Positions 17,674 through 29,100 of a stretch of 64,000 bases of DNA are shown here, piece by piece. This DNA comes from Tenacibaculum jejuense. GTDB taxonomy: Bacteria; Bacteroidota; Bacteroidia; Flavobacteriales; Flavobacteriaceae. The position numbers were made by a program, and so were the translations under genes. The notes below the pieces were generated by a model, which made no database searches, was not told the origin of the DNA, and was given only the letters and a program-made list of their open reading frames with translations. Positions within the stretch are counted from its first letter, which is position 1, and each line of letters starts with the position of its first letter. Location of the stretch: positions 1,653,501-1,717,500 of the forward strand of contig NZ_LT899436.1 of assembly GCF_900198195.1 (NCBI RefSeq), in the 5' to 3' direction.

Positions 17674-19422
17674 TTATCTTTTTCCAATAATATGTAAAAC
17701 AGTTGCCGCATCAGTTTTGTTATCTCCACCAGAACTTCTTACCTGATACTCCACTTTACCTTGAGCCAATGAAGTAATCATAGCAGCTCTAGTTACAGAA
17801 GTAGATCCAATACAAGTGATCGTTACAGCAGGTAAATTTGAAAAGTGATTCGAGTAATTTACAGTATAGGTGTTTCCACTTCTAGAGGCTGTTATACCAG
17901 AAGAATTAGTAACATTAGTATTTAATGAACCATCTGCGTTTACGATTATAGAAATAATCTCTACATTATTAGATGCACCAGCTGCTCTAAGATCATCACC
18001 ATCTTGATCTATAACTACATTTCCATCAGTAGCAATGTTTTCTTCTACTTTTAATTCTCCGTTAACTTGTAAGTAATCATTATCAAATTCACCGTAAATT
18101 AAATTTCTAATATGTAATTGATTAGAGAATGAACCTCCAGCTCCTGCTGCTGTTCCGATTAATACATTAGAGTCTCCGTTTAAATTATATCCAGCAAAGT
18201 ATCCTATTACAACATTACTATCTCCTGATTGTGCGCCCTCTGCAGCTTGATATCCAATAATTACATTTCTTCTTTCTAGGTTTGAAAGATTACTTGTATC
18301 ATCATAAGAACCAAAAATTTGGTTTTCAAAAGAAGATGTTGTAAGAGCTCCATCAAGTTCAAAATTACCAGTTGATTTTATAGATCCAGAAACATTTAAT
18401 AAACCATCAGTAATTTCTACTTGAGAAGTTCCATTTGTTACAAAATGAATTTCATCAGCTTTTCCAAAATTATTATCTCCTCCAACAGCAATCATTGTTG
18501 GTGAACTGTCTCGTTCTCCTGGAGCTTGTATAGCCGATGTGTAAATCCATGGTGTAGTCATGTAACCTTCATCTTTTTGGTTAGAAGCATTCTGAGTTGT
18601 ACTTTGAGAACCAACAGCAATGTTTCCAATCACAGCATTATCGACAACATCTAAACTTGTCTGAGGATTAGATTCTCCAATACCAACACTACCATCAGCT
18701 TTAATAGCAATTCCTTCATCGTCTCCATCATTAGAAATCCAATTAGAATTAATTTGAATATTTCCTCCTAAAGAAATTTTAGCTGATGTAATTACATTAC
18801 CATTTGTATCAAACTGAATTCCGCTATCATTAGTTCCGTCTCCATTAATCCAGTGTGTATCTAAATTGATATTACTTCCTAAGAATAATTTGTGTGATGT
18901 AGTTACTCTTCCTCCAGAATTCACTAGTAAACCTTCATCGTCACCATCATTAGAAATCCATTTTCCATCTGTTTTTATGTTTTCAGTTAATGTGTGGTTT
19001 CCTAAATTATCTCCATTTTCTACATACTTAGCTTGTAATGCATAAGGAACGCTTAATAATTGTGTAGTTCCCATACTTACATAAGTTGTACCTCCAGCAA
19101 TATCAATACTAACTTCTAAAAAATGACTATTAGATGCCCAATCTATTGTAGAAAAAGTATCTACTGTAGCGCCTTGCCCAACAATTAAGCTAAATACTCC
19201 ATACCCATTTGTTGTTGTCGTATGTGTTTCTGTATAAATTACAGTCCCGTCTGCTGTTGCTTGGCGTAATTTTAACTCAACACCTACATTAGCATTTGCT
19301 AATATTTCTCCAGATGCGTTTCTAACTACAGATTGATAATTGAAACCTTCTGGAGTTTGTGAATATGCGATTAAAGAGAAAAGATATAAGAATAAAAAGA
19401 TGCTTAAATTTTTTGTGTACAT
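17674..19422 (-). CDS. Exported fibre-like protein (tail-fibre/trimeric type)
   Basis: I chose the ATG at 19422, directly before the signal peptide MYTKNLSIFLFLYLFSLIAY; an upstream in-frame ATG at 19461 would add 13 polar residues. The 582-residue product begins with the usual Bacteroidetes Q-T-P-E-G-F-N-Y-Q-S-V-V-R-N domain ending S-V-P-Y-A-L-Q-A-K. About three ~40-residue repeats follow, with W-I-S/N-x-D-G-D/T-D/N-(D/E)-G and S-x-K-I/L-x-L-G-x-N-I-x-x. Next come a V-G-I-G-E-S-N-P-Q-T-S-L-D-V motif and a hexapeptide-like stretch (N-V-V-I-G-Y). Such proteins resemble phage tail fibres and often trimerise. It is the first gene of the operon running to 14134. Confidence 0.75.
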   Translation of the reverse strand: MYTKNLSIFLFLYLFSLIAYSQTPEGFNYQSVVRNASGEILANANVGVELKLRQATADGTVIYTETHTTTTNGYGVFSLIVGQGATVDTFSTIDWASNSHFLEVSIDIAGGTTYVSMGTTQLLSVPYALQAKYVENGDNLGNHTLTENIKTDGKWISNDGDDEGLLVNSGGRVTTSHKLFLGSNINLDTHWINGDGTNDSGIQFDTNGNVITSAKISLGGNIQINSNWISNDGDDEGIAIKADGSVGIGESNPQTSLDVVDNAVIGNIAVGSQSTTQNASNQKDEGYMTTPWIYTSAIQAPGERDSSPTMIAVGGDNNFGKADEIHFVTNGTSQVEITDGLLNVSGSIKSTGNFELDGALTTSSFENQIFGSYDDTSNLSNLERRNVIIGYQAAEGAQSGDSNVVIGYFAGYNLNGDSNVLIGTAAGAGGSFSNQLHIRNLIYGEFDNDYLQVNGELKVEENIATDGNVVIDQDGDDLRAAGASNNVEIISIIVNADGSLNTNVTNSSGITASRSGNTYTVNYSNHFSNLPAVTITCIGSTSVTRAAMITSLAQGKVEYQVRSSGGDNKTDAATVLHIIGKR

Positions 19423-19625
19423 CGAATTGAAATTGTCATTTGGATCTTTTATGTATTTCATGTCTTAGTTATATTATTAGTAGCTTTTAAATTTTTATAA
19501 ATAAACAGGTGTTATTCTTTGTCTATTTTTTAATGTTTCTCAGTTCTATTTTTTTAAATTATTAATATGTTTTCTTAAACTTTATGAATTTTACTTTTTA
19601 CTAGATGTAGTAGTAAAACCATGGT

Positions 19626-19737
19626 GCAATACTATTTGGATTTGGGGTTAAAAAAAAGAAATCATGGGGTGCAAAACAGGGTGCAAACAATAAAAAGCAT
19701 TGTTTTACTGGGGTTTATCGTATTTTTTATTGAACCC
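19626..19737 (-). promoter_or_regulatory. Surface-operon promoter element with tandem TTTGCACCC boxes (copy 1)
   Basis: On the minus strand, two TTTGCACCC boxes (19687-19679 and 19675-19667, 12-base period) are followed by GATTTCTTTTTT and then TAGTATTG (19634-19627), a one-mismatch -7 box. The block aligns with 29533-29643 with the same spacing: 41 bases between the starts of GCAATACTATTT and the first GGGTGCAAA (plus strand) in both. It ends about 200 bases upstream of the fibre gene. Direct repeats upstream of a weak promoter suggest an activator site. Confidence 0.65.
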
Positions 19738-20030
19738 TTGTTGTATTAATGTTTCAAAAAAAGTATGTGAGAAATGGTACTTGTTATTTTCATCAGAATA
19801 ATTGGATACTTATTTTTTTTAAAGAGATGAATAAGTAGAATAGATATAATTATTTGAGACTTTTTATAAATGAATTTTAAAATATTTGAATTACAATTTC
19901 AATATCATTTAGCGTTAATTTTGAAGTTTCATACTGCCCGAAATTGTTTTTTTGCGAGTATTAGAAAAACCAAAATTGTTATTATTTAGTAGAGGAAAAT
20001 TCTGGTTAATTTATGATTAGTATAAAAATT

Positions 20031-20080
20031 GAATAAAAGAAAAAGAGATAATACTATTTGTATAAAGTATTATCTCTTTT
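20031..20080 (-). terminator. Terminator of the giant LRR gene
   Basis: A perfect 15-base inverted repeat (AAAAGAGATAATACT / AGTATTATCTCTTTT, loop 20056-20065) lies about 60 bases past the stop at 20139. On the minus strand it is followed by a T-rich tail. Confidence 0.85.
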
Positions 20081-20138
20081 GGTTGTAAGTAATATAATAA
20101 TTGATTGTATCTAATCTGTATTTATAATGAAATGAATC

Positions 20139-23100
20139 TTAAAATTGTTCACCTTTACCAATATTAGGATTCAATAAGTTATTAATGTCTACATTTTGTA
20201 CTTGTCCGTTCATATCTAAGTCTGCTTTATTGTAGCCAGAAACTCCTAATAATTGAATAACAGCATTGGTGTCAATATTCTGAATTTGTCCATTTTCATC
20301 AAAATCACCAGAAATCATAGCGAAAATTCCATTACCCATATCGATAACGGCATTGGTTCCTCCAGAAATAATATTACTACTTGATGTTAAATCAACAGCA
20401 GTTACAGCAGTTGTAGAAAAGCTCACTACAGATGAGGTTTTAATACTCAAGTGATTTCTGTGTTTAATTACCACGAAGTAATCACCAGGAGTTGCATCGA
20501 ATAGGAGAGGAGTACTACGGTCGTCAGTTGTTTCTACAATATCACCATCACGTTGTAATATTCCAGACTTTCCAGCGATTACAGTATCAGGGTTAGTTGA
20601 ATCTCTTAATTCAACCCAAACCCAGTCAACCATAGAATTTACTCCTGCATCATCTAGTTTTATAGCATCAGAAATAGTAGCAGCATCCGAATAAGGAGAA
20701 GTTGATCCGTAAGTTCCTCCGGCAATTCTTAAATCGTCACGCATTAAACTTTCTTCCCCAGAATTCGGATTTATATAAGCTCCTTGTAAGTAAGCATTTA
20801 TAGCTAATTGAATATAACCACAGTTAGTGTCGCTAAAACTAGCAGTATTATCAATATCAGACCATCTCGTAGTACTGTAATCAGCATCATCTACTAGTAT
20901 ACATTCTAGAGCAGCGTTGTTTTCAGCATTAAAAGATAGGACTAAATTATTTTTACCATTTTTTAGATTCAAATAAGACAGACTATTGTAGGAAACATTT
21001 ATAATTTCAATGCTGGTCGCAGTAGATAAATCTAAATTAGTAATACTGTTTGAATATGCTGATAATGTGAATAAACGAACAGCTCCGGTTACATCTAAAC
21101 TTGTTAGGTTGTTTTCACCAACATATAATTCGAATATACTAGCAATACTATTTGATAGATCTAAACTTGTAAGATTGTTGTTTGATAATCTTACTTCTTT
21201 TAAGTCGGTTGTGTTAATAGATGTTACTGAATTTAAGCCACAATTGGTTGCACTTAATTCTTGTAATATTGTGTTGTTTGCTAAATCAAGGCTTGTTAAA
21301 TTTGGATTATTACTCAGATTTAAACCTAATAGTTTGGTGTTTTTTGATACATCTATTGTCGTTAAATCATTTGAAGAAGCTCTTAGTTCATAAAGCAATG
21401 GGTTATTACTAACATCTACGCTTGTTAGACTATTATTACTTATGTGTATCGTTTCAAGTAAAGTATTTTTAGAAATGTCAATATTGGTCATTCCTGAATT
21501 ATATGAACAACGTAAATCAGTTAGAGCGGTGTTTTTTGATACATCTATTGAACTTAAAGACATAGCATCAAGTCTTACAAATTCCAATAAAACTAAATTT
21601 GAAATATCAATACTTCCTGCACTATTATTTCCTACATCTAAGGATGTTAAACTGGTAAAATCTTGAATTCCTGTGAAATCTGTGATAGATTGTTTGTTTA
21701 CAGTTAAAGAAGTAATACCTTCAATTAATTCCGTAGGAACTTGTCCGTCACCAGAGATATCATCGTAACCTAAAGCTTCTAATCGAGCTTCAAATTTGGC
21801 ATCTGGAATTGCAGTATAATTACAATAATTTGTATCTCTAAAGTTAGTTGTGTCGTCAATATTTGTCCAATTCGTTGTACTGTAATTTGCATCATCAACT
21901 AACACACAACTTAAAAGCGGATTACCCGTACTGTAAAATATCAACATATTAGTATTGTTGGCGTTCTTAAGATTTAAATAACTTAACTCATTATTTGATA
22001 AAATCAATTCTGTTAATGCTGTATTTTTTGATAAATCTACACTTGTTAGATTGTTATTAGACATTCTTAACTCATGCAACAATGTATTATTACTTAGATC
22101 GATATTTGTAAGACTATTATTACCAACATGCGCAGTTTCTAATAACGTATTATTTGAAACATCAATACTAGTTATTCCTGAATTAAATGAACAACGTAAA
22201 TCGACAAGTGCTGTATTTTTAGAAAGATCTATGGATGTTAACGACATCGCATCTAGTCTAACAAATTCTAGCAAAACTAAATTTGTAATATCAATACTTC
22301 CAGCGTTATTATTTCCTACATCTAAACTAGTTAATCCAACAAAATCTTCTATTCCTGTGAAATCTGTAATAGATAAATTCTTTACATCTAACGTAGTAAT
22401 TCCTTCAATTAATATTGTTGGTACCTGACCGTCACCAGAAATATCATCATAACCTAAATTTTCTAAAGCCGCTTCAAAATTTGCATCAGGAATGGCAGTA
22501 TAGCGACAATAAGTATCTGTAAAACTAGCAGTTCCATCAATATCTGTCCAATTTGTTGTACTATACGTAGCATTGTCAACAACAATACAAGTTAAGTTAG
22601 GGTTATTTTCAGCTCTAAACGTAGTAACATTTGTGTTGTTTCCGTTTTTCACATTTAAGTAACTTAAATTCGTTTCATGTGCATATAAGTTTTTCAAAAC
22701 TATTTGCTTACTTAAATCTAAAGAGGTTATACCTGTATCATTTACGTGTAATGTTTCAATATTCGGATTATTACTTAAATTCAATTCAGTAATATTTGTA
22801 TTATCAACACGCAATACTCGTAATTCAGGATTATTAGAGAAATCAACAGTACTAATTTGTGTACCATAACATTCTAAAGTTTCTAAATCAGGATGAACAC
22901 TAAAATCTAAAGCAGCAATATTAGTAGCATACGCTTTAAATTCTACCAGTTTAGTATTATTACTGATATCTAAACTGGTTAAACCTCCATTACCATTTAC
23001 CAATAACTTTCGTAATGAAGTATTATTTGTAAGATCTAATGAAGTTAAATTACTTCCAGCTAAATTTAGAATCTCTAAATCAGTGTTATTTGATAAATCA

Positions 23101-26100
23101 ATTGAAGTTAAAGAGTTACCATCTGAAGTTAATGTTTTTAGTAGTGTATTTTGAGTTACATTTAAAGAAGTAAGATTATTTACTCTACAGTTCAATGATG
23201 TTAATGCTACAAAATCTTCAATCCCTGTTAAATCGCTGATTCCTTTATTAGGCAGTGCTAAACTTGTTACGCCTTCAATTAAATATGTTGGAACTTGTCC
23301 GTCACCAGAAATATCATCATAACCTAAAGCTTCCAATTCAGCTTCAAAATTAGCATCTGGAATTTGTGTATAACGACAACCTGTATTATTAAAATATGCT
23401 GTGTCATCTATTCCTAACCAATTTGTAGTACTGTAAGCTGAATCGTCAACAGAAATACAGTAAAGATCTGAGTTATTTTGCGCCACAAAGTTCGTTACAT
23501 TCGTATTGTTTCCATTTTTTACATTTAAAGAGATTAAGTTATTGTCATTAACAGTAATTGAAACTAACGCTGTTTGGTTTGAAAAATCTAATTCGGTAAT
23601 TGAATTGTTCTGACACCAAATTGATGTTAGTAACGTATTTGTTGAAACATCTAAAGTATTCAAACTATTATCTCCGCAACGTAAATCTAATAAAGCCGTG
23701 TTTAAAGAAACATCTAAATTGGTAAGATTATTATTGTTACACTCTAAATAGGTTAATGCTGTATTTTTTGAAACATCTAATGTAGATAAATCATTAAAAG
23801 AACAAACTAATATATCTAAATTCGGACTGTCACTTACGTTTAACGAAGCAATAGGAGTGAACTTGGTAATTACTGAAGTTAAATTTGTATTGTTTGATAA
23901 ATCTAAACTAGTAAATGAATTACTAGCACAATTCAATGTTTTTAAAGCAGTAAAATCTTCAATTCCTGTAATATCAGTAATAGATTTTGCAACAATAGTT
24001 AAATCTTCAACAACTTCAATTAAAGCAGTTGGTACTTGTCCGTCACCAGAAATATCATCGTAACCTAAAGCTTCTAAAGCTGCTTCAAAGTTTGCATCTG
24101 GAATTGTAGTGTAATTACAATAGTTTTCTCTAAAGTTTGTGGTTGGATAAATATCAGTCCAGTTTGTTGTACTGTAGGCAACGTTATCTACAAAAATGCA
24201 AGATAAATTTGAGTTTCCTTCAGCATTGAATAAAGTAATGTTTGTATTTGTACCGTTTCTAACATCTAAATAATTTAGATTATTTTGATCTAAACGAATA
24301 AAAATTAATTCTGGATTTTTAGAAAGATCTAACGAAGTAATTTCGTTATTGAAAATAGAAATCTTTTTTAATTTAGGATTATTGGTAAAATCGAAATCAG
24401 TAAAGTCATTTCCAAAACCTACTAATTCTTCAAAATACTGTAAGTTTTCTAAATGTAACACATCCATATTATTATCATCACACTTTATATATTCTAATAA
24501 AGTGTTATTTCTCAAATCTAAATTTTGAATTGTGTTATCATTACAGGTCAAACGTGTTAATGCAGAGAAGTCTTCAATACCAGTTAAATCTGAAATTCCT
24601 TTATTTCCGATGCTTAAAACATCTACAACTTTTATTAAATCTGTAGGTACTTGTCCGTCTCCAGAAATATCATCATAGCCTAAAGCAGCTAGCTCAGCTT
24701 CAAATTTGGCATCAGGAATTGCCGTATAATCACAATACAAACTAAAATTAGCAGTATTATCAATATTAGTCCAATTTGTAGTACTCCAAGTAGGATTATC
24801 AACTTTAATACAAGTTAAATTATCGTTGTTTCTTACATCAAAATTGATGATGTTGGTATTATTCCCATTTTTAATATTGATATTTTCTAAAACACCTGTT
24901 TGTCCATAGAAATCTGTTAAAGCAACTTGATTTGTTAAATCTATAGTAGTAATATCAGAACCGTTTACTCTAACTTCTGTAAGTTTTGTATTGGTGGTTA
25001 AATCAATAGTTGAAATATCTGTATAATCAATACGTAGTTGTGTTAGTTCTGTATTTAAAGAAATATCTAATGAAGTTAATTTAGTTCTATACAAGATTAA
25101 CTTTCCTAAAACTAAGTTGTTACTTACATCAAGTGTTGCAATATCAGTTTGAAATAATTCTAAAAAAGTAAGCTGTGTTAAATTACTTACATCAATAGAG
25201 GTAATATCTGTAACAGGACATTCTAATCTTGTTAAAGAGGTGTTGTTAGAAACATCTAAAGATGTTAAAGGATTTGCACCAATATCTAAGGTAGTTAACT
25301 TTAAATTCTTTGAAAGATCTATACTTGTTAAATCATTTTCGCTTATACCTAAAGTTTCTAAGTCAGTATTATTAGTTAAGTTTATGGAAGTTAAGCTGTT
25401 GTTTTTAAGATTAAGTGATTTTAAAGCGATAAAATCCTCAATCCCTGTTAAATCGGAAATAGTTTTACTTCTTAAATCTAAATCTGTTACAGTTTCTATG
25501 TTTCTAGTTGGAACTTGTCCATCTCCATTAACATCATCATAACCTAAAGCTTCTAATTCAGCTTCAAAATTTGCATCTGGAATAGTTGTGTAACGACATC
25601 CCAAATCGTTAAAACTAGCTGTGTTGTCTATGTTAGTCCAGTTGTTCGTACTCCAAGTTGCATCATCTACGGTAATACAGATTAAAGATGGATTTCCTGT
25701 AGCAACAAAATTACCATTAGACATATTGGTATTGTTTCCGTTTTTAACATTTAAGTACGTTAGGTTATTATTTTCACATTCTAGTCGAACTAATGCCGGA
25801 TTGTTCGAAACATCTAAAGTTGTAAAACTATTATCAGCAATTCTAAGCTGTGTTAAAGCTGATAAATGAGATACATCAATTGAGTTGAAATTCACTCGTT
25901 CTATTACAATTACTTCTAACAGAGAATTATTCGAAACGTCTAATCCATTCAAAGGAGTATCTTGAAAAAATAGATTTTTAACATTTGTGTTATTACTAAT
26001 ATCAATGCTCGTTAAGTTTGCACAAGCTCTTAGGTTTATAGTTTCTAAAAGAGGATTGTTAGCAACGTTTATAGTAGTAAATAAATTATTTCTAAGATTT

Positions 26101-29100
26101 ATAAAAGTTAAATTAGGATTTTGACTTAAATCAATGGTTGATAATTGATTGTATCTTCCTTCTATACTTTCTAATTTTGATATTGTGCCTAAATTTAAAG
26201 TAGCAATAGTATTATTATCAAAATTTAAGTTTTGAAGATTACTATTTGAACTTAGATCTAAACTTGTTAATACATTTGTGTCTAAATTCAAGTCCGTCAA
26301 TGCTACAAAATCTTCAATTCCAGTTAAATCAGCAATGTTTTGATTACTCACATCTAACGTTGTGACAACTTCAATCAATTCAGTAGGTACTTGTCCGTCT
26401 CCAGAAATATCATCGTAACCCAAACTATTTAATGCAGCTTCAAAATTAGCGTCTGGAATAGTGGTATAATCGCAATAAGTAGCACTAAAACTTGTTGTTG
26501 CTTCAATATCTGTCCAGTTAGATGTACTATATGCTACATCATCAACTAAAACACAAGGTACAGGAGTACCAACTGTTTCAAAAGCTGAAATATTTGTGTT
26601 AGTTCCATTTTGAATGTTTAAACCTGTAAGTGTTGTAATATCTTCAGCATATAGATACTTTAACGCTGTGTTTTTAGATAAATCTAACTCAACTAAACTT
26701 GTTTTGTCAATTTCTAAACCAGTTAAATTAACATTTGCACTTAAATCTAATGATGTAATATCAGAACCTTCTAAATCTAAAGAAGTTAAGTTAGTATTAT
26801 TACTTGTATTTAATGTGGTAAGACTACAATCTGTACACATAAATTGAACTAATGCTGTGTTGTTAGAAATGTCTAGTGAAGTTCCAGAATATTGAATTCT
26901 AAAGTCTTCTAACGCTAAGTTTTCACTAACATCTATGGAAGAGAAATTGTTATTTCCTTGTCTGATCCAAAGTACTTTTAAAGCAGTATTATTAGTTAAG
27001 TCAATGCTTGTTAAATTATTTTGGTTTGCTTTTAATTCTTCAAGAGCAGTAAAATCTTCAATACCGGTTAAATCCGTTACTCCTTTGCTACTAATGTTTA
27101 ATACGGTAAGGGATTCAATTAAAAATGTTGGTACTTGTCCATCACCAGAAATATTATCATAACCCTGTGATTCTAATACTGCTTCAAAAGTAGCATCTGG
27201 AATAGCTGTATAGTTACAGTTTGTCTCACTAAACAGTGTAGCAGAGTCAATATCTGTCCAGTTTGTTGTACTGTAGGTTATATCATCTACAAGTACACAG
27301 AATACAGGAGTACCTATAATATCAAACGCGTTAATATTTGTATTGTTTCCGTTTTGGATATTTAACGTTGTTAGCGTTGTAATATCTTGTGCATACAAAT
27401 ATTTAAATGAAGTATTCTTTGATAAATCTAATGCTACTAAACTTGTATTTTCTAGTTCTAGAATTTCTAAGTTAGTATTTGTGCTTAGATCAAGTGCAGT
27501 AACTGGCGTATCCTCTAGGTCTAAATGTCGAAGGTTTGGATTGCCACTAGTATCTAAAATTGTAAATGTACAATCTACACAGGCGAAACGGTCTAAGGCA
27601 GTAAGATTGGAAATATCGATAGCACTAGATAAAGATCGAATTTGAAGATCTTCTAATACTGGATTATTACTTACGTCAATAGAGCCAAGAGAAGAACTAC
27701 TTGTCATTTGAAACAATTTTAAAGCAGTGTTATTAGATAAGTCAACCGTAGTAATATTATTTCCGTTTGCTTTTAACTCTTCCAATGCAGTAAAATCTTC
27801 TATACCTGTAAGATCTGTAATATTTTGACCTGCTAGTTGTAGTTCAGTAACGGTTTCAATTAAAGAAGTAGGTACTTGTCCATCACCAGAAATATCGTCG
27901 TATCCTAAAGCTTCCAGTCGAGCTTCAAAATTTGCATCTGGTATAGCTGTATAAGTCAATTGATTGATGGTTACTGTTCCTAAATCTAACTCACAAGAAC
28001 CATTATTAAATCTAGCTTTTAAATCATATGTTCCTACACCTAAATTGGTGATATCAGCTGTTCCTAAATCATCGTTAAATGTGTAGGGATAGGTTACTCC
28101 GCCATCTACACTAAATTGAATTTCTGATTTAGTAGCTTCATCAGAAAAATTAAGTGTTATTGTTGCATTATTTTGACCAATAGAAGCACCAGTAGAATCT
28201 GTAATTGAAGCCGTAGGTGTTACAGTACTTGCTAAAGGAACAAAGTGAATTGCTCCTGAATTTGAAGGTGAATCATCTTCGTTTTGACCTACAAGTAAAT
28301 ATGGATAAGAAACTGCTACTGCTCTATTTGAGAATTCATCCCATCCATTACCAGATGTTAATTTTGTTAATTGAGACCAATTATTGGTGCCATCATCTTT
28401 GAAAATATATACTGCGTCTCCGTTAGTTTTTCCGTCTCCCCAAGTTCCCACATATAAAAATCCATTTTCTATGGCTACATCTGTTCCAAGACGTTGATCA
28501 GCAAAACTATCTTTATCTGTATTTTGGATCATGACTCTATTTGAGTCTAAATAATCTCCATTTATGTCTGCTTTATAAACATATACTCTTCCTTCGTTAG
28601 CTGTAGAGGTAGAACTGGTTTCAAATTTCATAGCACCAATTGCTAAATAATCACCTTCTACATCAATACTCCATCCAAAAGTTTCATTAGTTAATGTCCC
28701 TCGTAAACGATGTGTACGTAACCAAGTTCCATCATTAGCTTGATCCCATACTTGAACAGATCCTGCTGAAGCATTCCCTACAGAAGAATAATCATAAGGA
28801 CCACTTACATAGGCACGACCGTTTTTAATTAGCACATCATGACCAAAACGAGCACCAGAATAATTAGATTGTACTTGAGGTTCTAGTTTGGTTTCTGTAT
28901 ATGTAAATGTTCCTGTTCCATCATTTTCATATAAATAGGCACAACCTCCCACAGAGCCATTTCTAGCGCCAATTAACACCATATTTCCTTCTATAGAAGC
29001 TGATACTCCAAAACGATCATCAGAACTTCCATCACTAGGTTCGAAAATAGCTACTTCAGTCCAAGTACTTGAACCGTCGTATTCAAATAAATAAGCGGCT

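Larger units (their letters stand above)
19423..20138. other. Long intergenic region upstream of the first surface operon
   Basis: This AT-rich stretch separates the fibre-protein operon start from the stop of the giant LRR gene. It holds the conserved regulatory element at 19626-19737 and the terminator of the giant gene near 20041-20080. I see no convincing short gene in the remaining ~400 bases. Confidence 0.6.

Noticed and set aside
20820..27960. Repeats considered as a CRISPR array
   Set aside because: The units are 0.6-1 kb, in frame and encode leucine-rich repeats; no short repeats with unique spacers are present.
21010..28402. Several open frames of 60-127 codons on the plus strand opposite the giant LRR gene
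   Set aside because: They are rich in valine, serine and lysine and repeat in step with the LRR modules, as expected from antisense reading of repetitive coding DNA. None has a signal, domain or start context.
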